A stretch of 7,113 nucleotides of DNA, taken from NCBI GenBank assembly GCA_043718985.1, contig JAYSUQ010000312.1, positions 1 through 7,113 on the forward strand. The letters are read 5' to 3'. The notes under the pieces are model-generated. The model had not been told where the DNA came from. It did not search any database and saw nothing but the letters and a program-made list of their open reading frames with translations. Positions 1 to 6,734 of this stretch are shown here, piece after piece. Every line of letters begins with the position of its first letter. The first letter of the stretch is position 1. The position numbers and the translations under genes were made by a program. This DNA is from UBA4416 sp043718985. GTDB taxonomy: Bacteria; Bacteroidota; Bacteroidia; B-17B0; Aurantibacillaceae.

Positions 1-809
1 ATTCGTATTTTGGTAAATTAAAAACTCAATTTTATAAACAAATTGAACGGTATTTGGCAAAAAAATCGACTGCAATAATAGCAATTAGCAACAAACAAAA
101 ACACGAATTAGCCGATGTGTTTAAAATTGCGCCTAGCCAAAAAATATACGTTGTACCTTTAGGCTTTGATTTACAAAAATTTACTCAAAATAAAAACAGT
201 AACAGAACAGAGTTTAGAGCTAAATATAACTTAGCCGATAATGAAATTGCAATAGGAATTATTGGACGATTAGCACCCATAAAAAATCATAGTTTATTTA
301 TTGAAACGCTCGCCTATCTCAAAAAAAATAACATAACTAATTTTAAAGCATTTATTATTGGCGATGGCGATACACGAACTATAATTGAAAATAGCTGCAA
401 GGCAAATAACGTTACCTACTCATCAAACCCTACCGATGCTGTTAATGTTATTTTTACATCGTGGATAACAAATGTAGAGTGGGCTTTGCACGGTTTAGAT
501 ATTGTTGCCCTAACATCGCTAAACGAAGGCACGCCAGTAAGTATTATTGAAGCACAAGCCGCTGGTAAATACGTTGTATCTACAAATGTTGGTGGTATTG
601 AAGATGTTTTGCACCCAGAGTGTGGCTTATTATCTGAAATAAATGATAAAGAGCACTATTTTAAAAACATGGTAATTGCTTTTAAAAACATAAATAACCT
701 AAATTTAATTGCAAAAAAAGGAGAAGATTGGGCCTTAAAAAAATTTAGCTACCAACGGTTAGTAAACGATATGCGCTTATTATACAACCAATTAACAAAA
801 CTTGCATAA
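1..809 (+). CDS. Glycosyltransferase, GT4 (RfaB-like) family, 5'-truncated by the window edge
   Basis: Transfers a sugar from a nucleotide-sugar donor to an acceptor, probably a lipid-linked polysaccharide intermediate at the cytoplasmic face of the inner membrane. The frame is open to the left edge (first whole codon at base 3, about 268 residues visible, stop TAA 807-809). The residues before the TTG at 54 (SYFGKLKTQFYKQIERYL) already read as family sequence, so that TTG is internal and the true start lies outside. Roughly 100 N-terminal residues should be missing, judging from the usual 370-380. The visible part is the C-terminal nucleotide-binding Rossmann domain: GRLAPIKNH at about 264-290, IIGDGD at about 354-371, and the retaining-GT4 EX7E motif EGTPVSIIE at 525-551, followed by VVSTNVGGIEDV. 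Donor and acceptor cannot be read from the sequence. It is separated from the next gene by a 50 nt gap with its own promoter, so it may end an upstream transcript. Confidence 0.9.
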   Translation, partial: SYFGKLKTQFYKQIERYLAKKSTAIIAISNKQKHELADVFKIAPSQKIYVVPLGFDLQKFTQNKNSNRTEFRAKYNLADNEIAIGIIGRLAPIKNHSLFIETLAYLKKNNITNFKAFIIGDGDTRTIIENSCKANNVTYSSNPTDAVNVIFTSWITNVEWALHGLDIVALTSLNEGTPVSIIEAQAAGKYVVSTNVGGIEDVLHPECGLLSEINDKEHYFKNMVIAFKNINNLNLIAKKGEDWALKKFSYQRLVNDMRLLYNQLTKLA

Positions 810-811
810 TT

Positions 812-841
812 TTTGATATTAGCGGTAAAATAATAACTTTG
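812..841 (+). promoter_or_regulatory. Bacteroidota-type promoter upstream of the export operon
   Basis: The only real intergenic gap in the window contains TTTG at 812-815, an 18 nt spacer, and TAACTTTG at 834-841. This fits the Bacteroidota -33 TTTG / -7 TAnnTTTG consensus. Transcription would start a few bases after 841, giving a short leader of roughly 10-15 nt before the ATG at 860. No Shine-Dalgarno sequence is present, as is usual in this phylum. It would drive the wza-like gene and, by read-through, the closely packed genes after it. The assignment rests on the motif match alone. Confidence 0.65.
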
Positions 842-859
842 TAATATAACTGTAAAACT

Positions 860-1618
860 ATGCCCATAAATAAAATTTTAACTTTTACTTTTTTTGTATT
901 CGTTTTTTCGTCGTGTAAATTTTTTCGTTCAAACTTAATGTTAAAAACACCATCCGATTATGCGTATGATAAAATAAACGATACCTTATCTAAACAAGAT
1001 TATAAAATTGAAGCGAATGATTTAGTTGAACTAAAAGTTTTTTCGAACGATGGTTTTAAAATAATAGATTTAGCCAGTACAACAAATGCAGCAAACATAG
1101 CCCGCTCAATTATTGATTATAGGATTGAAAGTGATGGTACCGCAAAATTTCCGTTGGTAGGTAATGTTTTGTTAGCAGGATTAACACTAAGGCAAGCCGA
1201 ATTAAAATTAGAAGAAATTTATGGTAACTATTACATTAAACCTTACGTTAACATAAAAATTAATAATAAACGTGTTATGATATTTCCGGGTAACGGAGGC
1301 GATGCAAAAGTACTTTACTTAACTAATAACAACACATCGGTTTTAGAAGCAATAGCATTTGTTGGTGGTATTACAGATGATGGAAAAGCATATAAAGTTA
1401 AACTCATAAGAAACGATGGTAAACCAAAACCAAAAGTATATTTAATGGATTTATCAACCATAGATGGTATTACGGCAGGGCAAACTACCGTGTTAGCCAA
1501 CGATATAATTTATGTTGAACCAAGATACCGTTTTGCACGAACATTGTTAGGCGAAATAACACCAATAGTATCTTTAATATCAACAACTATTTTACTTTAC
1601 ACAGTTTTAAAACGATAA
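860..1618 (+). CDS. Polysaccharide export outer-membrane lipoprotein, Wza/BexD-like
   Basis: Forms the outer-membrane and periplasmic channel through which capsule or exopolysaccharide leaves the cell, working with the Wzc-like partner encoded next. It has 252 residues. A lipoprotein signal peptide ends at VFSSC, with Cys19 as the lipidated residue; Phe at -3 is unusual but tolerable. No acidic surface-export signal follows the Cys, so it probably faces the periplasm. A polysaccharide export domain spans about 46-134 (YKIEANDLVELKVF, then YRIESDGTAKFPLVGNV and YYIKPYVNIKI). An SLBB-like domain spans about 138-220 (RVMIFPGNGGDAKV, LEAIAFVGGI, ANDIIYVEP). A hydrophobic helix at about 229-250 near the C-terminus could insert in the outer membrane. 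It is shorter than E. coli Wza (about 380), as is normal in Bacteroidota. The ATG at 860 is preceded by a fitting promoter, and the next Met (27) lies after the lipobox. The stop is 3 nt before the next gene, which lies in the same frame. Confidence 0.93.
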   Translation: MPINKILTFTFFVFVFSSCKFFRSNLMLKTPSDYAYDKINDTLSKQDYKIEANDLVELKVFSNDGFKIIDLASTTNAANIARSIIDYRIESDGTAKFPLVGNVLLAGLTLRQAELKLEEIYGNYYIKPYVNIKINNKRVMIFPGNGGDAKVLYLTNNNTSVLEAIAFVGGITDDGKAYKVKLIRNDGKPKPKVYLMDLSTIDGITAGQTTVLANDIIYVEPRYRFARTLLGEITPIVSLISTTILLYTVLKR

Positions 1619-1621
1619 TTT

Positions 1622-4063
1622 TTGTTACAAGCAAACTCAAATAACAGCATTGATAATTACCGCGATAGGGTATCAAAATTTAGTACAGAACTCGATTTAG
1701 CCTTAGTAATTTATATACTAAAACAAACACTATTATTTGTTGCCTTATTTTTTGTGATAAGTTTTACGAGTGCACTTTTATATTTACGCTACGCACAACC
1801 CGTTTACCAAGCATCATCTGTTATTCAAATAAATAATGGTAACCAAGCAACTCAAATTTTACAAATTAACCAACACGAGGCCGAAGTAAACGCACTTGCC
1901 GAAGCTATAGAACAAATACGATCTAAAATATTTTTAAAACGAGTAATCGAAAAATCTGATGTGCAAATTAGTTATTTTAACGAAGGCACCTTTAAAAGTA
2001 ACGAACTTTATAAATCATCGCCCTACTTTATAAAATTTAGTGTTAAAAATAATGTAGTATTTGGCACAAAAATATACATATCGTTTGCAAACTTAAATAC
2101 AGGCACATTAACATTTGATGCAAACGGCAAAACATTACAAATACCATTTACAACAAATCAACTCATTAATTCAGAATTAATAGATTTTAGCGTATCGTTA
2201 AATACCGAGTTTGATAAAAAAGCGATTGAGTTACAACTTAAAACAGAAAAAAAAGCATATTTTGTAATTAAAGATGTTAATGCTGCAACCGATGAACTTC
2301 AATCTAAACTATCTATAAAATTATTAAACGATGCAGCTAAAACAGTTTTAATAACCGTGTTAGATGTTAACTCTCAAAAAACAAAAGATTTAGTAAACCT
2401 AGTTGCCGAAGAGTATTTAATTTATGATGTTGAACGAAAAAGTGAAAGTTCGAAAAGTATTTTAACATTTATTGATGATCAACTAAAAATGGTTTATGGC
2501 GATTTAAAATTAGCCGAAAATAATTTAGAAGATTTTAGAAAAGCAAATAACTATAACACCAATGATAATTTAGATAACGCAAACATTATGCGATTAACTA
2601 ATATTGAAGATGAAATGTTACGTGTTGAAATGGAAGAAAAAATATTAGGCGAACTACAAAACAATATCTCTAAAAATAAAAGTATTGATACGTACCAATT
2701 AATATCATTAATAGCAGGTACCGAGTACGAAACATCTATTAAAGATTACACACAAACTATTCAAAAACTATTACTCGAAAAAGAAACACTTTTATACCAA
2801 GTTACGCCAAATAGCGAAAACATAAAGCAATTAAACTATAATTTAGAAATTCAAAAAAAATTATTGGTAGAAAGCTTAAACTCTATTCGTTTAAAATATA
2901 AATCGAAATACAATAATTTATTACAAAAATCATCTGAATATAAAAACAAAGTAGGCGCAAACCCTAACGAAGATATTGAACACAACCGACTGAGCAGAAT
3001 TTTTACCATAAACGAAAAATACTACACTTTATTTTTAGAAAAGAAAACCGAATTTTCTATATCAAAAGCAGGGTTTGTATCACAAAACGTAATTTTAGAA
3101 AAAGCAATAAAAGATGGTGCAATTGTATCGCCAAGTAAATCAAAATCGTTTACAATTGCAATATTAGTAGCGCTTTTATTATCAATAATAGTAGTATTTA
3201 CGCGCTATTTTTTACACGATAAAATTACATCAGTTAACGATGTAACTAAACAAACTGGTGCTGCAATATCTGTATTAGGTATTGTACCAAATTACCAAAG
3301 CGATGTGCCAGTTTCGCAACTAGTGGTTGATAAAAATCCGAAATCGCAAATAGCCGAAGCTTTTAGAAGCATTAGATCGAACTTACAATTTATAAATAAC
3401 ACCGAAGGCCCAAAAATTTTAGCCGTAACCTCATCCATTTCGGGCGAAGGAAAAACGTTTGTAGCACTAAACATTGCAGGTATTTTAGCGTATACGGGTA
3501 AAAAAGTTATTTTATTAGATTTAGATATGCGTAAACCAAAAATACATAAAGGATTTGGTGTAAATAACGATAAAGGAATGAGTACTATTTTAACAGGTTT
3601 AAGCGATGTAGCATCATGTGTTAACAAAAGTAATTTCCCTAATTTAGATTATATAACCGCAGGGCCAATACCGCCAAACCCAGCCGAGTTAATTATTAGT
3701 TCGCGCTTAGATGATTTAATTGTTGAATTAAAAAAGAATTACGATTTTATTGTGTTTGATAACCCACCAATTGGTTTGGTTACAGATGGCATAACAACCA
3801 TACAAAAAGCCGATTATCCTATTTATGTGTTTAGAGCCGATTACTCGAAAAAAGCATTTGTACAAATTTTAGATAAATTAATTAATGAAGGTAGCATTAA
3901 CCACTTATCAATGGTGCTAAACGGTGTAGATACAACCCGTGCAAATTACGGCTACCGCTATGGTTATGGTTACGGCTATGGTTATGGCTACGGCAATGGT
4001 TATTACGATAACGAAACAGCAGATGTAAAACAAACTAAATTTTCGAAATTGTGGAAATCATAA
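1622..4063 (+). CDS. Wzc-type polysaccharide co-polymerase with BY-kinase domain (TTG start)
   Basis: Inner-membrane chain-length regulator and bacterial tyrosine autokinase; cycles of autophosphorylation control polymerisation and export through the Wza-like partner. It has 813 residues, a usual size for fused Bacteroidota forms. In order: Wzz domain with TM1 at about 34-56, a long periplasmic helical region at about 275-445, a GNVR-like segment (NRLSRIFTINEKYYTLFLEKK), TM2 at about 508-528, and a cytoplasmic P-loop kinase from about 575. Kinase motifs are Walker A SISGEGKT (605-612, Lys611), Walker A' VILLDLDMRKP (629-639) and Walker B FIVFDNPP (709-716; Asn714 replaces the common Thr). A tail with ten Tyr at 776-795 is the likely autophosphorylation cluster. 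The TTG start is forced: the frame has a stop at 1616-1618, and the first in-frame ATG (2489, Met290) lies far beyond TM1. It overlaps the next gene by 13 nt. Confidence 0.93.
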   Translation: MLQANSNNSIDNYRDRVSKFSTELDLALVIYILKQTLLFVALFFVISFTSALLYLRYAQPVYQASSVIQINNGNQATQILQINQHEAEVNALAEAIEQIRSKIFLKRVIEKSDVQISYFNEGTFKSNELYKSSPYFIKFSVKNNVVFGTKIYISFANLNTGTLTFDANGKTLQIPFTTNQLINSELIDFSVSLNTEFDKKAIELQLKTEKKAYFVIKDVNAATDELQSKLSIKLLNDAAKTVLITVLDVNSQKTKDLVNLVAEEYLIYDVERKSESSKSILTFIDDQLKMVYGDLKLAENNLEDFRKANNYNTNDNLDNANIMRLTNIEDEMLRVEMEEKILGELQNNISKNKSIDTYQLISLIAGTEYETSIKDYTQTIQKLLLEKETLLYQVTPNSENIKQLNYNLEIQKKLLVESLNSIRLKYKSKYNNLLQKSSEYKNKVGANPNEDIEHNRLSRIFTINEKYYTLFLEKKTEFSISKAGFVSQNVILEKAIKDGAIVSPSKSKSFTIAILVALLLSIIVVFTRYFLHDKITSVNDVTKQTGAAISVLGIVPNYQSDVPVSQLVVDKNPKSQIAEAFRSIRSNLQFINNTEGPKILAVTSSISGEGKTFVALNIAGILAYTGKKVILLDLDMRKPKIHKGFGVNNDKGMSTILTGLSDVASCVNKSNFPNLDYITAGPIPPNPAELIISSRLDDLIVELKKNYDFIVFDNPPIGLVTDGITTIQKADYPIYVFRADYSKKAFVQILDKLINEGSINHLSMVLNGVDTTRANYGYRYGYGYGYGYGYGNGYYDNETADVKQTKFSKLWKS
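3947..4006 (+). repeat. Hexanucleotide (TAYGGY) tandem repeat encoding the Tyr-Gly tail
   Basis: A run of TAC/TAT codons alternating with GGC/GGT inside the 3' end of the Wzc-like gene, encoding (YG)n with one Arg and one Asn interruption. It contains ten Tyr codons, at residues 776 to 795. Third positions alternate between C and T without a fixed order, so the DNA repeat is imperfect while the peptide repeat is nearly perfect. That suggests selection on the protein rather than recent slippage. Tyr-rich tails are the phosphorylated segment of BY-kinases, and YG-type tails are familiar in Bacteroidota homologues. Confidence 0.9.
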
Positions 4064-4593
4064 AAACAAACATTGAAGGATTATTAATAATTAAACCAAA
4101 AGTATTTGCCGATGAGCGTGGCTATTTTTTTGAAAGTTATAATGAAAATGTGTTTAAGCAAAATAACATTAACGTAAATTTTTTACAAGATAATCAATCA
4201 CTCTCAAACACTGGTGTGCTAAGAGGCTTGCATTACCAAGCAGCCCCTTTTGAACAGGGCAAGCTAGTACGCGTTATTAAAGGTTCGGTTTTAGATGTGG
4301 CTGTTGATATTAGAAAAACATCGCCTACATATGGCCAACATATTGCAATTGAATTAAATGAAGATAATAAAACAATGTTTTACATACCACCTGGTTTTGC
4401 ACATGGTTTTGCTACCTTAAAAGATAATACCATTTTTTCGTATAAATGCACTAATGTTTACAACAAAGCAAGCGAAGGTTGCGTGCTTTGGAACGATAAA
4501 GATTTAGCTATAAATTGGCAATTACAAAACCCTTTATTATCTGATAAAGATTTAATTGGCACAAAATTTAACGAATTTAATTCGCCTTTTTAA
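4051..4593 (+). CDS. rfbC: dTDP-4-dehydrorhamnose 3,5-epimerase (RmlC)
   Basis: Cytosolic cupin enzyme that epimerises C3 and C5 of dTDP-4-dehydro-6-deoxy-D-glucose, the third step of dTDP-L-rhamnose synthesis. It has 180 residues, the normal family length. Family motifs appear in order: FADERGYFFESYNE (19-32), SNTGVLRGLHYQ with the catalytic His61, QGKLVRVIKGSVLDVAVDIR with Lys71, FYIPPGFAHGF (110-120), YKCTNVY with Tyr131 and Tyr137, LWNDKDLAINW, and LSDKD with the probable catalytic Asp167. The GTG start at 4051 is supported because homologues begin MExIxTxIEG, the frame has a stop at 4036-4038, and the first in-frame ATG encodes Met109. The 5' end overlaps the Wzc-like gene by 13 nt and the stop shares one base with the next ATG (TAATG), so translational coupling is likely. 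No rmlA, rmlB or rmlD is in the window, so the final sugar could be L-rhamnose or another 3,5-epimerised deoxysugar. Confidence 0.95.
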   Translation: MEIIKTNIEGLLIIKPKVFADERGYFFESYNENVFKQNNINVNFLQDNQSLSNTGVLRGLHYQAAPFEQGKLVRVIKGSVLDVAVDIRKTSPTYGQHIAIELNEDNKTMFYIPPGFAHGFATLKDNTIFSYKCTNVYNKASEGCVLWNDKDLAINWQLQNPLLSDKDLIGTKFNEFNSPF

Positions 4594-5669
4594 TGGATAA
4601 TTTTTATAAAAACACCCTGTTATTTATTGTAATTAGTATAGGAATTACCTTTGTGTTTTCGGTTGTAACAAACTCCATTTTATTAAAATTTTCGCAAAAC
4701 TTAGGGGCGCGTAAAAATACAAAAGAAATAAGGTGGAGTCCTGCCGTTAGGCCATCGGTTGGTGGAATTACATTTTTTTTTATTTTTTTAATTTCATTTA
4801 TATCCTTAAATTTTATTAATAATTTTTTACCAATACATTTTAATAATTTAAAAATAATTGGCGTTTTAATAGTTTGTACAATTGCTTTTTTAATGGGCTT
4901 GGCCGATGATGCTTACAATACACAGCCCATTTTAAAATTTGTTACTCAGTTAATTTGCGGCTTAGTATTATATTTTACCGATACCAAAATTAATTTATTT
5001 GAATCGGAAACTATTAATTTATTACTCACTATTTTTTGGGTAATTGGTTTTATGAACTCAATTAATATGTTAGATAATATGGATGCCATTTCAACAATTG
5101 CATCGGTTGTTATTTTGAGTTTTGTAATAATTTTAAATTTCCATAACAACCAAATTTTATCACCATTAATTATTTTAAGTTTAGGTTTAATAGGAGCCTT
5201 ACTTGGCTTTTTAGTATTTAATTGGCACCCCGCAAAAATGTTTATGGGCGATACAGGTAGCCAATTTTTAGGCTCGTTTTTAGCAATTGTTGGTATCGAA
5301 TATTGTTTTAATATTAATACCGTTGTTCCAAATTATCAACTAAACTCAGTTTTTATAGGTTTTTTAATAATTGCATTGGTTTTTTTATTACCATTAACAG
5401 ATACTATAACCGTTAGTATTAACAGATTATTAAAAGGAAACTCACCTTTTGTTGGTGGAAAAGATCACACCACACATCACTTGTTTTTTAAAGGAATAAC
5501 CGAAAAACGCATTGCCTTACTTTATGCCGCAATTGGGTTTACGGGTGTGTTTTTAGCTTTAAAATTAGTTTATAATTACCAATTTATTTGGCTTGTTATT
5601 TCTATCGCATTTTGTAGCATCACTTTCCTATCTTTGTATTTAAATACAATATTTAAATACAAAAAGTGA
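4593..5669 (+). CDS. MraY/WecA-family undecaprenyl-phosphate sugar-1-phosphate transferase
   Basis: Polytopic inner-membrane enzyme expected to move a sugar-1-phosphate (often GlcNAc-1-P) from a UDP-sugar to undecaprenyl phosphate, starting a lipid-linked repeat unit. It has 358 residues with about ten or eleven hydrophobic segments. Family motifs: RPSVGGITFF (53-62), MGLADD with Asp105-Asp106, NSINMLDNMDAIS (155-167), NWHPAKMFMGDTGSQFLGS (210-228, Asp220), and the cytoplasmic loop GGKDHTTHHLFFKGIT (288-302) with the His cluster. The third motif departs from the usual NxxNxxDGLDGL: Asp161 and Asp164 are kept, but the loop reads DNMDA. The position in an export operon and the lack of a MurNAc-pentapeptide gene context favour a WecA-like priming role over MraY; the exact sugar is not readable. 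Its ATG overlaps the rfbC stop by one base, and its TGA lies within a GTGA overlap with the next gene. Confidence 0.9.
   Translation: MDNFYKNTLLFIVISIGITFVFSVVTNSILLKFSQNLGARKNTKEIRWSPAVRPSVGGITFFFIFLISFISLNFINNFLPIHFNNLKIIGVLIVCTIAFLMGLADDAYNTQPILKFVTQLICGLVLYFTDTKINLFESETINLLLTIFWVIGFMNSINMLDNMDAISTIASVVILSFVIILNFHNNQILSPLIILSLGLIGALLGFLVFNWHPAKMFMGDTGSQFLGSFLAIVGIEYCFNINTVVPNYQLNSVFIGFLIIALVFLLPLTDTITVSINRLLKGNSPFVGGKDHTTHHLFFKGITEKRIALLYAAIGFTGVFLALKLVYNYQFIWLVISIAFCSITFLSLYLNTIFKYKK
5611..5636 (+). promoter_or_regulatory. Possible internal promoter for the transglycosylase gene
   Basis: TATCTTTG at 5629-5636 is an exact match to the Bacteroidota -7 element TAnnTTTG and sits 30 nt before the GTG start at 5666. 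The upstream element is weak: the nearest TTTG is 5611-5614, with only a 14 nt spacer against the usual 18-21. The -7 element is built from CTA and TTG Leu codons in a gene that mostly uses TTA, which hints at selection but does not prove it. It would give the last two genes expression independent of the operon promoter. Confidence 0.4.
5636..5660 (+). repeat. Paired AT-rich palindromes ahead of the transglycosylase gene
   Basis: The perfect 12 bp palindrome GTATTTAAATAC (5636-5647) is followed after one base by the near-identical ATATTTAAATAC (5649-5660). The shared 11-mer TATTTAAATAC therefore occurs twice with a 13 bp offset. The pair starts on the last base of the putative -7 element and ends 5 nt before the GTG start, covering the expected transcription start and leader. 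An operator is possible; AT-rich chance is the alternative. Confidence 0.45.
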
Positions 5670-6733
5670 CCATTTCGGTTTGGATATTAAAATTAATTAA
5701 AGCACCAACAACTTTCGTTACTAAACTAATGTTAGGTTGTTTTTGCTGGTTATTTATTTTAATATTAATTAAAATAATTTTCATTAATCCTAAATACAAT
5801 GAGTTAGATTACTCGAACGCAAACTTTAAAGTATTAGGTTTAAATCTCCCGTCAAAGCTCGAATTTGCTGGAGAACGAGTGCCGTTAAATGATTATGAAA
5901 TAAAAGAAAATTTAGAAAAAGAGTTTTTCGGAAACAAATCGTGGAAAAGTTCATCGCTCATATTATTTCAAAAAGCTCAAAAATGGTTTCCTATTATTGA
6001 ACCTATTTTAAAAAAAGAAGGCATACCCGACGATTTTAAATACGTTGCCGTAATCGAAAGTCATTTAAGTAACGTAGTATCGCCAATGGGAGCAGCAGGC
6101 TTTTGGCAATTAATGCCTGCTACAGCACAAGGCTACGGCTTACTTGTAAACACTGAGGTTGATGAACGATACGATGTAGAAAAAGCGACTTATGTTGCCT
6201 GCAAACATTTTAAAGATGGTTATAACTATTTTAAAAACTGGACTCTATCGGCGGCAGCTTATAATGTGGGTATTGGCGGGATTCAAAAAGCATTAAAAAA
6301 ACAAGGGTCTGATAATTATTATGATTTATTATTAAATAAAGAAACGGGAAGTTTTGTTTACCGAATTTTAGCCTTTAAAACAGTACTAGCAAACCCCGAA
6401 CATTTTGGAATTAAACATAAACTTAAAAAAACAGGCGGCTATCCGCCTTATAAAACTGTTAAAGTTGATACATCTATCACTAATTTAGATGCCTTTGCAA
6501 AATATTTAGAAACTAATAGTGTTACCCTTAAAACATTTAATGCTTGGCTATTAGGAGATAAATTAACTAATACCGATAACCATACTTATATTTTTAAAAT
6601 ACCTAAAAATAAAGATGTTGATTTGAGTTTATATTTTAATGATGTTTTTCCGCAAGTTGTTGCAACCGACTCAACAATTACACTGTTAGCCGATACTACT
6701 ATAATTAAAACCGATACATTAAAAAAACAATAA
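5666..6733 (+). CDS. Membrane-anchored lytic transglycosylase, MltD/Slt-like (GTG start)
   Basis: Cleaves the MurNAc-GlcNAc bond of peptidoglycan in the periplasm, leaving 1,6-anhydro-MurNAc ends. It has 355 residues. An uncleaved signal anchor at about 23-41 is followed by the linker and a family-1 SLT domain at about 108-248. Motifs are AVIES with catalytic Glu131, GAAGFWQLMPATAQGYGL (142-159), AAAYNVG (196-202), and ETGSFVYRILAFK (226-238). Residues 264-313 (VDTSITNLDAFAKYLETNSV, then FNAWLLGDKL and YIFKIPK) resemble a degenerate LysM-like peptidoglycan-binding module; that is inference. The GTG at 5666 overlaps the upstream TGA (GTGA); the frame has a stop at 5654-5656. ATG at 5729 (Met22) is an alternative start, just before the hydrophobic segment. 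The position between a priming transferase and a membrane protein suggests a role in peptidoglycan passage of the export machine, or simple co-expression. Confidence 0.9.
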   Translation: MTISVWILKLIKAPTTFVTKLMLGCFCWLFILILIKIIFINPKYNELDYSNANFKVLGLNLPSKLEFAGERVPLNDYEIKENLEKEFFGNKSWKSSSLILFQKAQKWFPIIEPILKKEGIPDDFKYVAVIESHLSNVVSPMGAAGFWQLMPATAQGYGLLVNTEVDERYDVEKATYVACKHFKDGYNYFKNWTLSAAAYNVGIGGIQKALKKQGSDNYYDLLLNKETGSFVYRILAFKTVLANPEHFGIKHKLKKTGGYPPYKTVKVDTSITNLDAFAKYLETNSVTLKTFNAWLLGDKLTNTDNHTYIFKIPKNKDVDLSLYFNDVFPQVVATDSTITLLADTTIIKTDTLKKQ

Positions 6734-6734
6734 C

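Noticed and set aside
54..809. TTG at 54 as the start of the glycosyltransferase
   Set aside because: The frame stays open to the left edge, and the residues upstream of 54 already match the family, so the gene is truncated by the window and not started here.
810..859. Transcription terminator after the glycosyltransferase
   Set aside because: No stable hairpin followed by a T-run is visible in the gap; only the promoter elements stand out.
1315..1500. 61-codon open frame on the minus strand
   Set aside because: It is opposite the SLBB-like part of the export lipoprotein gene, with no promoter or family signal; a shadow frame.
3292..3627. 111-codon open frame on the minus strand
   Set aside because: It lies wholly opposite the conserved kinase domain of the Wzc-like gene, has no recognisable protein features, and is explained as a shadow of the coding strand.
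4646..4653. TACCTTTG as a further -7 promoter element
   Set aside because: It lies inside the first membrane segment of the transferase gene with no gene start downstream and a poorly spaced upstream TTG; a chance match is likely in AT-rich DNA.
4946..5149. 67-codon open frame on the minus strand
   Set aside because: It is opposite membrane segments of the transferase gene; AT-rich hydrophobic codons readily give such antisense frames.
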